A stretch of DNA of 64,000 nt from Lithospermum erythrorhizon (taxonomy: Eukaryota; Streptophyta; Magnoliopsida; Boraginales; Boraginaceae), in NCBI GenBank assembly GCA_019722365.1, contig JADFUC010000758.1, forward strand, positions 1,922,001-1,986,000, read 5' to 3'. A model generated the notes under the pieces. That model had not been told where the DNA came from. It searched no databases and saw only the letters and a program-made list of their open reading frames with translations. Below are positions 49,569-62,290 of the stretch, one piece after another. The translations under genes and the position numbers were made by a program. Within the stretch, counting starts at the first letter, position 1, and every line of letters begins with the position of its first letter.

Positions 49569-52500
49569 ATGGTAAAAATGGGGAAAATGGTATTGGATAA
49601 TGCAATGTGGAAAGCAATGTTGGTCGTGTTAATGTGTTCATGGGTTTCTTATTGTCAAGCTTCTGTTTCATATGACCATCAAGCTATTATAGTTAATGGT
49701 CAAAGAAGAATACTCATTTCTGGATCCATTCATTATCCAAGAAGTACACCTGAGGTATATATATTTGGTTTATTGTGCTAAAAATGCTGTATTTATTGTT
49801 AATTGGTTCTAATTTTTTTTTTCAGTCCAATTTGGTTCCATTTGAGCAGATTTTGAGTGTTGTATTGACTTTTTGCTAGAAGGGTGTTATAAAAATGTTT
49901 TTTTTTAATGTTCATTAATCCAAATGTTCATTTTTACTTCCAGTTTGGTTCTTTTTAGCAGATTTTGAGTGTTGTATTGACTTTTTTACTAAAAGGGTGT
50001 TATAGAAATGCATTCTTTTATTGTTAATTGGTTCAAGTGTTCATTTTTTAATCCAATTTGGCTCCATTTGAACAGATTTTGAGTGTTGTATTGACTTGTT
50101 ACTTAAAAGGGTGTTATAAAAATCAAGTCTTTATTGGTTTGCTTTAACTTTTCTTGTTGATGTATTGATTTATTTTTTGATTTTTTGGCAGATGTGGCCA
50201 GATCTTATAGAGAAAGCAAAAGAAGGTGGAATAGATGTGATTCAAACTTATGTATTTTGGAATGGGCATGAGCCTGAGCCTGGGAAGGTAAATTAATTAG
50301 CTTTCTTATTGTTTTTATTGCTAAATTAAAAATGTGAACTTGATTCATCTTGGTCCTTTATTGGTTATTGTGCAGTACTATTTTGAAGAAAGGTATGATC
50401 TGGTGAAGTTTATTAAGCTAGTGAAGAAATCTGGTCTTTATGTCCATCTCAGGATTGGCCCCTATGTTTGTGCTGAATGGAACTTTGGGTAATGTTTGAT
50501 ATGTAACTTCATCTTCAAGATAAGACTAATATTCTATTTTGGTATATGAGTGTTTTCTAAGGATTTATATGTATTTTTTAATTTCAGTGGTTTTCCTGTT
50601 TGGCTAAAGTATGTTCCTGGAATTAGTTTTAGAACAGATAATGCTCCTTTCAAGGTTAATCCTCCGATGATTTGTGAAACTTCTCCGTTGGTGTAATTGA
50701 TTACTAAATTATAGTAGGACTAATTTAATGCCAAATTATGTAATATGTATAGGCTGCAATGCAAAAATTCACTACCAAGATTGTGAGCATGATGAAAGCA
50801 GAGAGGTTATTTGAAACACAAGGGGGTCCAATAATTCTATCTCAGGTATTAAAATACTGAAAAATAGAAGCTTAATCTTTTTGCCATCTATTTTTCTTGA
50901 ACATGGGAGTTGATTATGACTTGTGTTATGATAGATTGAGAATGAATATGGACCAATGGAATATGAACTTGGTGCACCTGGTAAAGCTTATACAGAATGG
51001 GCAGCTAAAATGGCTGTGGATCTTGATACTGGTGTACCATGGGTCATGTGCAAGCAAGATGATGCTCCTGATCCTATTGTAAGTGCACCTCCTTTTCATT
51101 TGTCTTGATGTTATTATTTATTACAACTCATTTGGCTTGACATCATTCCCAGTGGGCTTCTCATGCAACAGTAAGTTGTCCCTTTCTGTTGTGATAAGAA
51201 GACTTGACAAAGGGGAGCCTTGCACATGCTTTATCAGTCTTATCTGTATTGTTTTGTCTTGTATGGCTTTTCCATTGTCTAAGATCATATTGTTTTTATT
51301 CATGATTTACCTCTGTTATGTGGAATGTAATGTAATGTAAAATTCTCTTCTTTGGGTAAAATATGAGCTTCTAGAATAAATTGTTTTGTTATATATTTGA
51401 AATTTGTTATTTAGTCATAGTTCATTTGTGATAGTGGCATTACCATGTCATTCTTTTTCTTCTTCTCTTGACCAGATTAATGCCTGCAATGGTTACTACT
51501 GTGACTACTTCTCTCCCAATAAGGCTAATAAACCGAAAATGTGGACTGAAGCCTGGACTGGGTGGTGAGTTCACAGTGTCCAATAGGATTCAAATTTCGG
51601 AATTTTAATACTCCACAACTGTCACTTTTAGAGGTGAACGTCTTTCTTGATATTATTGCTGAATATCTCCCTGGATTTTAATCTCATAGGTTTACTGAAT
51701 TTGGAGGAGCAGTGCCTTACCGTCCAGCTGAAGACATGGCCTTTTCTGTTGCAAGGTTTATACAGAAGGGAGGTGCTTTTATCAACTACTATATGGTAAA
51801 CAATTTATTTTATGAACAATTATATTGAACATTGAGCAGTAAAGTAAACTTAATAAGACTAATAAAACCTTTTTCCCCTTGTATTTATCAGTATCATGGA
51901 GGAACAAACTTTGGCAGGACTGCTGGGGGTCCATTTATAGCGACTAGCTATGATTATGATGCACCCCTCGATGAATATGGTATCAATCCTCTGCCAAGTT
52001 ACAAAAACTATGGTTCTTCTGAATTTATTGATTAATTGTGTTCACAGACTTTAATGCCAGAATTTTTATTTCTAATGAATTAATAAGATTTTGTTTCATT
52101 TTTTCGTTTTGTTTCGGTTTGAGCATTTCTACCTCTTTGAATGCCTATTTTTGTGTTTTCACAAGGGTAAATAAAACAATGATGTAGTGTAGACTGTAGA
52201 GCTTCACTGAAATTTTGATAATGGTTCTTTTAAAACTGAAAAAGTGATTGTAACAGGTAAATTCATAATATGATGTTTGCTATGCAGTGCCACTAGGTGA
52301 AGTTAAATAATTGTCTTCTGCATACGAGTGATATTTGTCAGACATCTGTATAACATGTGTAAAAAAGCCCATGATCCGAAATCCTTCTACATACCTGAAA
52401 TCAATGAAAACGTCACTTTCCATGAATGATAAAGGATTCAAAATATTTAAACAATAATTTGTCGTTATCGTGTCATATGTAGTCTCGAAATAACACAATC

Positions 52501-55178
52501 TCAAAGAAGTTAAAAGCTTATATTCTTCAATAATTTTTTAACCTCATCCAGGTCTTTATCGGCAACCTAAGTGGGGACATTTGAAAGATCTGCATAGAGC
52601 AATTAAGCTATGTGAGCCAGCTCTAGTGAATGGAGATCCTACTGTCACACCACTTGGGAACTATCAAGAGGTCTGATTAATACTTATATCTTATTCCATA
52701 AAGTTATGTCACTGGAATATGATACTCACTGCTATCAAATATCTTGTCTGCAGGCACATGTTTTCAAGTATAAATCAGGAGGTTGTGCTGCATTCCTTGC
52801 AAACTATAACCAACATTCTTTTGCTAAGGTATCTTTTGGGAATATGCATTATAACCTGCCACCATGGTCCATTAGCATCCTTCCCGACTGCAAGAACACA
52901 GTTTACAACACTGCAAGGGTGAGTAAGAAATTATGTTCATATATCTACATAATAATGTGGTATATAAGTTACTGACATCAGAGCTTCATTCCTTTTAAAG
53001 ATTAATGCTCAAAGTGCACAAATGAAGATGACTTCTGTTAGCCAAGGATTTTCTTGGCAAACATACAATGATGAGACCGAATCATATCAAGATGACGGAT
53101 TTACAGTGTCTGGTTTGTTGGAGCAGATAAATACCACCAGGGATGCATCTGATTACCTATGGTACTCGACAGAGTAAGTGTTTGAAATACTTTCAAATAA
53201 GGATGTTAGAACAATGCCTAATTTCCTAATATTTAATATTTGAATGGTCTTCTATAATCCTGCAGTGTCAAGTTAGATTCCAACGAAAAGTTCCTCGGAG
53301 AAGGAAAGTGGCCTGTCCTGACAGTAATGTCAGCTGGCCACGCCTTGCATGTTTTCATCAATGGCCGATTGTCAGGTAGGCATCATGATGTTACAGAACC
53401 CAAGTATGAGATAGGGTACTTGTGAGAAAACGAATTATCATACCACACTATTTTATCTCTGCAGGAACTTCGTACGGAAGTCTGGAGAACCCTAAACTCA
53501 CTTTTAGTCGAGGCGTAAATCTCAGAGCTGGAATCAACAAGATTTCTTTACTAAGCATTGCCGTTGGTTTACCGGTTGGTTACTATTTCTCTTTTTGTAC
53601 CCTTGTATATATGTATTCGTGTTTCCATCATCATATATATTACTGTTTCCATGCCCTCAAATAGATTGCATTGATTGTGGATGTGACGCATGCAAACATG
53701 TTTTCTTTTCCTATTTAAATGCATGACATAGCTATCTATGAATTATAGTTTAAGTCGACTCTTAATGATGGAACACTTCTCATGCCTACTTTTGCTCCAT
53801 GTTCTTGTTTAGAACGTTGGTCCACGCTTTGAAACATGGAATGCTGGCGTTCTTGGCCCCGTTTCTCTTACTGGTCTCAATGAGGGGAGGCGAGACTTAT
53901 CTTGGCAGAAATGGTCTTACAAGGTTAGTTGACCAATCTACCTTTCAGTGGCACCGAGTGTTTGTCATAATATCTCCGATCTCAAATTTGGCATTATTTC
54001 CAGGTTGGTCTAAAAGGAGAAGCCTTGAGCCTCCATTCACTCACTGGAAGCTCTTCTGTTGAGTGGATTGAATCATCTTTCGTGGCTCGGGAGCAACCAT
54101 TGACCTGGTATAAGGTGGGTACACTATTTATTGTTAAGTGGGAAGAAAATTTAGGACTCTGAAAAATGGGGAGTTGTTTGAGATTATTCTTTTATTTTGT
54201 AAATAATGCATACTTATGTTCTATTTCCATCCAGACTATATTCAATGCTCCGGGTGGAAATGAGCCCTTAGCATTGGACATGGGTAGCATGGGTAAAGGT
54301 CAGATATGGATTAATGGTCAACACATTGGGCGATATTGGCCTGCTCGCAAAGCAGCAGGTACATGTGGTACATGTAACTATGCAGGCTGGTTTAGCGAGA
54401 CAAAATGTTTAAGTAGCTGTGGGGAGGCTTCTCAAAGATGGTACGTTAAATTTTCAGGGAATCTGCTATTCTTGTAATAGAACATGTCTAAATTGCTGAC
54501 TGACCTCGGAGACTAACTTATTACATCAGGTATCATGTTCCTCGCTCCTGGCTACACCCAAGGGGAAATTTACTGGTTATATTTGAGGAATGGGGTGGAA
54601 ATCCCAATGGAATATCCTTAGTTAAGCGGGGAGTTGCAAGTGTATGTGCTGATATATTCGAATGGCAACCTAACTTAATGAATTATGAGATGCAAGCATC
54701 AGGTAATGTCAACAAACCACTGCGACCTAAAGCTCATTTGTGGTGCACTCCGGGTCAAAAGATTACCTCCATCAAATTTGCTAGCTTTGGAACACCAGAG
54801 GGAGCTTGTGGAAACTTCCGCGAGGGAAGTTGCCATGCCCACAAATCATATGATGCTTTTGAAAAGGTACATATATCACTTTTTCAGTATCCTGTTTGAC
54901 TCTAGATTACTTAAAATTGTGTGGAAATTTGTACTGGTACGTTCTTTTCATGAACGTGCTCAATATTTCTGGATACCAGTTTAATCTTAAGAGCGCTAAA
55001 ATATTTTTCTAGCTGGCATATTATTGGTTTCTCAATAGTGCTTGACGTAATATACACTGTCTCGCAGAACTGCATCGGAAAAGAATCATGTGCTGTAGTT
55101 GTAGCACCTGAGACATTTGGGGGAGATCCATGCCCGAGTGTCATGAAGAAGCTCTCAGTTGAGGCGATTTGCAGCTGA
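49569..55178 (+). CDS. BGAL1: Beta-galactosidase, GH35, BGAL1 type, complete
   Basis: Nineteen exons with canonical borders and consistent phases: 49569-49754, 50192-50287, 50376-50488, 50588-50654, 50753-50845, 50935-51078, 51476-51564, 51690-51795, 51892-51979, 52552-52670, 52754-52918, 53001-53173, 53266-53375, 53465-53574, 53813-53923, 54004-54114, 54235-54440, 54530-54866, 55068-55178. The product is 844 residues, about family length. A signal peptide (to about residue 32) precedes [20 protein letters not shown]. The GH35 signature [14 protein letters not shown] carries the acid/base Glu (about 189), and WTEAWTGWF the nucleophile Glu (about 258). [13 protein letters not shown] and [11 protein letters not shown] follow. 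The C-terminal SUEL-type galactose-binding lectin domain (from about [11 protein letters not shown], Cys-rich, ending [10 protein letters not shown]) is intact. Family role: release of terminal beta-galactose from cell-wall polymers in the apoplast. Met 4 and Met 7 are alternative starts. The lectin tail and the [10 protein letters not shown] block favour BGAL1 over other clade members. Confidence 0.97.
49800..50140 (+). repeat. Three-copy tandem repeat in intron 1 of the beta-galactosidase gene
   Basis: The core CAGATTTTGAGTGTTGTATT recurs at 49847, 49959 and 50073, a period of 112-114 bp, each followed by GACTT-, a short T-rich part and AGGGTGTTATA-AAAT. The copies fill most of the intron. 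Confidence 0.9.
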
Positions 55179-57205
55179 TGACACTGAATCTGCAAACTTA
55201 TCGAATCAAAATGGATCCAAGTATATGTCCTGGAAGAAAGATTGACCCTGAATTTGTCAAGATCCTTTTTATGCTAGGCTTAAATTCGAGCCAGCACGTC
55301 TATTTATTTTTTGGCTTCGACGAGGGTGAAGTTGTACAGCCTGCAACACACCATTAGATGAAAGCCCACAGCGATCATGAAGATGATCGTCTGGAACCAT
55401 GTGTCTATAAACTATCTGTTATCAGTCGAGTAATCGAAGGTTCGTATGTAGAGAGGCGATTCTAAACGGAGTCCCTGCATATAATCCTTTGATGTTAGAT
55501 CATGTAAGCTTTTAGACTTGTGGAGGAATGTCATAGTATGGTGGTTTTGTATTAAGGAAATGATATATTGTGTACCCGTGTAACATTACTTGCAATAACA
55601 ATACTATAGTAAAGCTTTATCTAATATTGGTGTTCCTTTTCAAGTTTCAACTAGAAATATAGTGAAGGCATTAACTATAATGGGAGACATGCATGGAATT
55701 TCAAGTTTCACTTGTTCTTCAAAGAACACCTTTCTTCTTGCATGGCAATGATTTTATTTTGTTTTATTGAAATAAAATAAAATAAAATGCAAAAAAACAT
55801 AAATTGCCTTTAATTAGCCATTGATAATTAGATATTGTGTTTTGAGTGATGATGTTGTAACAAAAACAAAATGGTATTTCCTCCATCTTAATTAAATCGA
55901 TCATTTAATAAAAAAAATTATTTCATTATAATTGATTGTTAGTTTATTAATGTAATTCTTTACATTGTAGTTAAAAAATCTCTTTTTCTAAAATTTTATT
56001 TTCTACTGGATATCATTTTTCTCTCCTTGAAAATAATAAAAATATTATATATTTTTAAACTATATAATCAATTAAATTAAGACGGACGGACGAATGAATA
56101 TCAACTTTTTAATTTCATGGCTACTCAGCCGACGCCTCCGGCTATCGACACCTTTTCACCAGCCCTCGAACTATCTATTTTCCTCGACGCGTCTTATACT
56201 ATCGTTTTCTGCCGCTGTCCTCGAACCTATAAATTACTTATAATGCCCCTCCCCTCATTTTAAAGTGAGTTGATTAATGAAGTTTCATTTACACAAAAAG
56301 TCATTTCGTCCTCTAAATTAATTTTGCCTGGCTGGTATATATTATTTCCCACTTTACCCCTAATACTAAACTAAAGTAATGAGAACACATTTAAAATATT
56401 TACATAATTAGAATAAAATATCCACCACTTTCTTTTTTATCTCATCTTTTTATTATTGCTTTTCTTCAATTCATATGGTACTGATTCTTTTCTTGATCTC
56501 TTTAGTGATTCTTGATTATTTTTTTGGGGGTTTATTTATGGTCTAATATTGCATCCGATTGTTGTTCTTGATCAACGACAGATGGAATCTTGATTTATAT
56601 GGTGTTAAATAATACTACCTTAATCTAATTTAACCAAACTGAATTATGACTAACAAATTAAAAATATTCAATTTTGACCCTAAATCGGCCGACGCACAAA
56701 TTCACTCTTATCAGAGAGTTTAAGAGGAAGTGGACGGGGTTGGGGTGCAGTGGCAGTGGGGTACCCAGTTGACGCCGCGTATGGCGAATCTTAAATCCGC
56801 CTTACGAATCTTGGCCCAAAAAGCTACCTTTAAAGTAAACCGGATCCGCCCGGTCCAATTATCGGCGCGGATCCGAACTAAATTTGCCATTGCTTTTATT
56901 TTTAATTACGTAAAATATTTTAAATGCTGCTCCCCTATACTTTGGGCTTTGTAGATAAAGTAGCCATTTATGTGCTCAAAGCATCAAGCCATAAAAAACA
57001 ATATTATGTTAACTACGCTATAAAAAATCGATAGCTCAAATACTAAAAATTAATAATCGACAATTCAAGCGCATAACGGCCAATTAGCCTAATTTCATCT
57101 ATGTCATAACTTTTACTAAACCCAAAAGGGCTGATCCTATTCTGATATAACCACCATCAAATTCTCTCCTCCTCTTCAAATTTAGGGCAATCAAAGCTAA
57201 TAAAA
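55179..57205. other. Spacer between beta-galactosidase and the RHD3-like locus
   Basis: The first about 400 bp should be the 3' untranslated region of the beta-galactosidase gene. A MITE lies at 55.88 kb. A modestly GC-rich patch at 56.66-56.90 kb precedes the RHD3-like gene. No gene was recognised. Confidence 0.5.
55876..56094. mobile_element. Stowaway-like MITE
   Basis: Left end TTTCCTCCATCTTAATTAAA and right end TTAAATTAAGACGGACGGAC are inverted repeats. The interior of about 180 bp is AT-rich and non-coding. Confidence 0.7.
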
Positions 57206-57734
57206 ATGGGTAAGTTTTTCTTTTTTTATATGATCCACTTTAATTTTTGATAAAAAAGTTGAATAATTTGTGTTTTGTAGTGATTTAGTTGATTAAAAAA
57301 AACCCATGAACTTAATGATTTGATTTTATAAGTGAAGCATGCAATTTTGAATGTTGGTTGTTGTTTATGCAATAAAGATTGAAGCTTTTATCATATGTTT
57401 TACTGTTATCAAATGGGCAAGATTTTTGGTATGATCCACTTTAATTTGTGTTTTGAGGTAATTTAATTGACTCACAATATCCTTGAACTTCATCATTGGT
57501 TTTATGTTATATTTTGTTGGGTTTTATTGAGTTACATTTCTAGTTAAATGTGTTTGCACTTTGGATTAAGTAGCTATTTTTTGCTTAAAGATTGATCCAT
57601 GTACTATTAAGTCAAAGATTTTATGTTTTCTATCTCTTGGATATAATTGAATAAATCGAAAGGGCTCATTACACTATTTATGCTTCTTATCAATTGTTAA
57701 GTAGTAGATAGTGTTCGCACTTCACTCTTGGGTG

Positions 57735-57815
57735 AATTCGGAAACAGTCTCCTTGTTATCACACTGGTAAGGCTGCATACTATCCTACCCCTACACACTT
57801 AGACGGGAGCTTTTC
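57735..57815. repeat. SINE-like body fragment in intron 1 of the RHD3-like gene
   Basis: GGTAAGGCTGCATACTATCC and ACGGGAGCTT in this order resemble the body of a dispersed asterid-type retroposon and the fragments at 14.5-14.7 kb. No pol III boxes remain. Confidence 0.35.
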
Positions 57816-58643
57816 ATGGTCATTGGAGCATGTTATTGTTCTATAGTTTAATGTGTTTTTACTTTAAATGTAGTAGTTAATTTGCTTGAATTTAGCTTAG
57901 ATTGTTGTTTTTGTAATAAAGATTGAAGCTTTTTGAATACTGTAATCTACTTTACTGTTTGAATTGCTACTCCTTTTCTTGGAAGAAACTAAATATGAAT
58001 AGATCCAAGTTTTGCCTTATAAGGGGAGTAGCAAGTAAATTATTTGCAGTATGATAAAGATATGATACTGTACTTTCTAGGGATTAATCTTCCTTGTTGG
58101 TTTTCGTACTTGAGAGGTTGTAGTACTGTGAATCCTTTTTATGGTTAGTTTTAATATTGTTATTAAATTTGTTATCAGAAAATACTGATGCTTGTTCAAC
58201 TCACCTCATTGATGGAGATGGCAATTTCAATGTTGCTGGAGTTGATCATTTCACGAAGGAGGTGAAACTGACAGAATGTGGCCTTTCTTACGCTATAGTT
58301 TCTATCATGGGTCCCCAAAGTAGCGGTAAGATTTCTTTAATTTATAATCCTTACTCTGATTTTGGGCATTTCTGGCTAATTTGGTTCCTTAACTGTTTTG
58401 GCGGCAATGTGTGTACCATTCACCTTATCTTTCTTTAGTCCTTCGCTCCTTAGATTTTTCTCTTATTAAGTGCTCCAGTTCATTCTTTTTATTTTCTTAT
58501 CACACCAAGAGATCATCAAATTTTGGACGTTCCCAGTGTCCAACTAATCTCACCGTTTCTTATATTATGCTGATAGGTAAGAGTACACTATTAAATCATC
58601 TCTTTCGGACAAACTTCAGAGAGATGGATGCTTATAGGGGGAG

Positions 58644-58645
58644 GC
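58644..58645 (+). other. GC splice donor (AG|GCAAGT)
   Basis: Exon 3 of the RHD3-like gene must end at GGGAG to continue as RTQTTKG in exon 4, so the intron begins GCAAGT. The rest of the site is a perfect donor consensus, as known for natural GC-AG introns. Confidence 0.85.
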
Positions 58646-58897
58646 AAGTGTCATCAAACATGTTTTTTTTCCTTTGTAAATACCGTTTGCTCTTTCTCAA
58701 CTATTATGTGAAAATGACTTGATCTTTGATTTGCTAGGACTCAAACCACAAAAGGTATATGGATGGCCTGTTGTGTAGGGATTGAGCCTTGTAGTATCGT
58801 AATGGATCTAGAGGGAAGTGATGGAAGAGAACGAGGAGAGGTGCTATTGGAAACTTGTATTTCAAGCATATGATACGTTTATTACTCCACTATCTAC

Positions 58898-59154
58898 TAC
58901 TGCTTCCGTCTCAAAATACTTGATCATTTCGAACCTAAGTACTTCATCAAGGAACTTTGACATTTTCCACTTTTGTCCTACACTAATTACACTTTATGGT
59001 GTAAAGTGAAACTTGTTAGGGACAAACTTGTAAAGATGATGAAGAAGTATTATTGGAATCCTATATAATCAAGTAAAATGAAACTAACACTTTTGTTAAA
59101 ATGAAATTACACTTTTGTTCTAAACAATCAAGTATTTTGAGACACAGGAAGTAA
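58898..59154. mobile_element. Stowaway-like MITE in intron 4 of the RHD3-like gene
   Basis: Left end ACTGCTTCCGTCTCAAAATA and the right end (59125-59154, GAGACACAGGAAGTAA at its tip) are inverted repeats containing CTCAAAATACTTGAT. Interior AATCAAGTAAAATGAAA resembles the element at 46.7 kb, suggesting one family. Confidence 0.75.
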
Positions 59155-61275
59155 TTCAGAATATTTTTTGGTTAATAGAGAAGGGGTGGGGGTATATCAG
59201 ACCACGAGAAGAGATTAATAAAGTGCAATTCATTATTTACTTTATCTAGTGTTAGCTTTTAACTCTATTTTTTGCTATTTGTTTTTAGGATGATACTACT
59301 TTTGAAAAGCAGAGTGCATTGTTTGCCCTTGCTGTTTCAGATATTGTGCTTATAAACATGTAAGATTGGTTTCTATAAACATAATTGTACATATTCTTCA
59401 ACTGAAATCATATACTATTTATTTTGAAATATTTTGATTCTATTACTATCATATATGTGGTGTCATGATATTGGTCGTGAGCAGGCTGCTAACAAACCTC
59501 TTTTGAAAACTGTTTTCCAGGTAAATTATAACCAGCTTCTTGTGTAACTTATCATATTAACTTTAAAGTTAAATTCTCATTAAGCTCCATTTAACTTTAA
59601 TTTGAACTCTCATTAAGCTCCATCGTGACAGGCCATGATGCGATTGTTTAGTCCGCGTAAAACGACTTTGATGTTTGTCATTCGTGATAAAACAAGGGTA
59701 CCTACCTTTCTTTGTAGATTATAACATCAGCATACTGGATGCCGTACTGTTTGTTCATTTTGATTATTTAAGATGCTTTTGTTGTAATTTAACTAAGTTT
59801 ACCTGTTGTTCATCTTTATCACGTCTCTAGACCCCATTGGAGAATCTGGAACCTATTCTGAGGGAGGATGTACAAAAGGTGAAGTTTGTATTGCTTCATG
59901 ACCCGAATTATAATTTACTTAGTTTCTGATCTTGTTCATCATAATATCTTATTTTCTTTGATTGGCAGTAGATATGGGATGCTGTTCCTAAGCCACAAAA
60001 TCACAAAGACACTCCTTTAAGTGAATTCTTTAATGTAAGATGTGATTCTGCTGACGATGAGCTCACTTATTGTAATCAGAATTTCACAATCTCGTAACTG
60101 TTATATATATATTTGTTTCTATTGATTAAATGGCCAGGTTGAAGTGGTTGCCCTTTCTAGTTTTGAAGAGAAGGAAGAACAATTTAAAGAGCAGGTATGG
60201 AGCAATTTTTGACAATGCTATTTTACTTTAGATGCTGAGTTGTTACCAAGCGTACCTTCTTATCTTAGAGCAAGTGCAACAGATTCTGAGTTGTGGAGCC
60301 CAAAATGATGAAATTTAAGGATGTTACAATGGACTTAGTGTTCGTTATTGGTCTTGCTGTGAAGGTGTCCGATTTGAGACAGCGTTTTTATAATTCTATT
60401 GCTCCCAGTGGACTTGCTGGAGATAGATGTTCTGTAGTTCCTGCTTCAGGCTTTGCATTCAGTGCACAACAGATATGGAAAATTATCAAAGAGAACAAAG
60501 ACCTGGACTTGCCAGCCCACAAGGTTAGACAATCGGAGCTATGCTATAGGTATATTTGACATGTTCCTTGGTGCATTAAGGTTGGTGTTTCCACTGCTAA
60601 AACATATTTACAGGTCATGGTGGCTACTGTGAGATGTGAAGAAATTTCCAATGAAAAATTCAGTTCCTTTGATAACAATGAGGTAAATGCTTTATTGTTA
60701 CTAATCGCTGCTTCAATTAAGGCTAGATCAGGCAATTTAGTGGTCTTAATACCTGCTTAACATCATTCGGTATATATTGCAGGAATGGCATGAACTAGAA
60801 GAGGAAGTACAGTCCCGTGTAGTGCCAGGTTTTGGACAGAAGCTCAGTTCAATACTGGGCACCTGTTTGTCTGAATACGTACATGTTTCATCATTTTTTA
60901 TTAATGTGTGAATAGCTGAAAATTTTGTAAAATAAATGAAAATTACTTATGAAAATAATTTTAAAATTTATACATATTTTTTCTTTCAAATTCTCTGTGG
61001 GTCAGATACATGATGCAAACTTTAACAAAATTCTAAGAGGTTTAATATACTACCTTTAAAATTAGATTTAATCTTTGGGTCTCATAAGAGTAATTCTTAA
61101 TTCTTTTGAATTTGCAATTGTTACTCCTTTTCATATTCGACTAATTATTTATTTTCATGTTTGAGAAAGGTTCTCTAATCGCATGCACCGTCATACACCT
61201 AACTAAAAAATATGAATGATGGCTATATCGTTATTATGATCCTGTAAGGAATGAACTCCCTTTTGAATTTTCCAG

Positions 61276-62290
61276 ATATGATTTTGAGGTTGCCTATTTT
61301 GATGTGGGTTAAGTCAAAGCGAAGCAGTTAGAAGAGAAATTGCTTCCTGGGCAATGCCTTTGTTGTTGGAATTTTGTTATATACTTTTAGCCCTTCCTGC
61401 TGCACACCTTTAACCCATTCCCCTTCATCAAATTTTGAGCTGAGGTTAGTTCTCATTTATCTTAAAGAATATGTATGTCAGTTAATTTTCTGTCTATGAT
61501 ATTAGTTCTTCATAGCATGCTTATCTGCTCTGGTGCAAATCAATTTTAAGCGTATGTAGAATAATAGAATATACTCAGTGGCTTACTTTGTCTCTGTTCT
61601 CTATAATGGAATTCCACCAATATGTTCCTATGTTGGTACTTCAATTTTATCATTTAAATCTTTCTGTGTTCTGTATGATTTTTTAGTATGCAGAACTTAT
61701 ATTCTATGTTGACATGATAATCACAGCCTCTACTGATATTCTTGCTTGCGTGCTATGCTTAAGGTTATATAACAGGTAATTCAGATTAAAGAACTCTTGA
61801 ATGGGTTTCTGAATCATATATGCCAATATCTAAGCTGCCAACACAGATGGAGTGACTGGGGTCTATCTCTACTTAAGTTCAATCACATTTATTTTTGCCT
61901 TATGCCTATGTCAAATGTGGATTCCATAGCATATGGATAACCCTTTAGTTCAGATCCCAGATTCAGACTGAAAAGTAATTTCAGATGGCTGGCTTTTACT
62001 CTAATGGTGAACTAGTATATCATCTTTGTGATTTATTAGATTGTGCCAGTATTGTATATGTGATTAAGTTGTTTCTAAATTTAAGAATGAAGAAGCACTA
62101 CAGCCATATCTATTTAAGTATACTTTATGATTTATTAGCTTTGTTCAACCGGCTAATATCAATCATATTGGAGCACTGTAAGATTTAAAGAAGTGTTTGA
62201 CGGGCAAACTTAAAACGACTTAAGCCGCCAAATGAACAAATCGGATTGCTGGCGTCCAAATTGGATGAAGGATGTTCAGGTATGACGTAA
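61276..62290 (+). pseudogene. Degenerate middle exons of the RHD3-like gene
   Basis: 61276 onward reads YDFEVAYFDVG, a TAA, then VKAKQLEEKLL before similarity ends. Near 62180 RFKEVFDG and near 62250 ASKLDEGCS recall the family's KFKEAFD and FDEGC segments, but several stops lie between them. The block expected to encode an ANWD-to-SELT-like helix region before [15 protein letters not shown] (62987) was not found. Confidence 0.6.
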
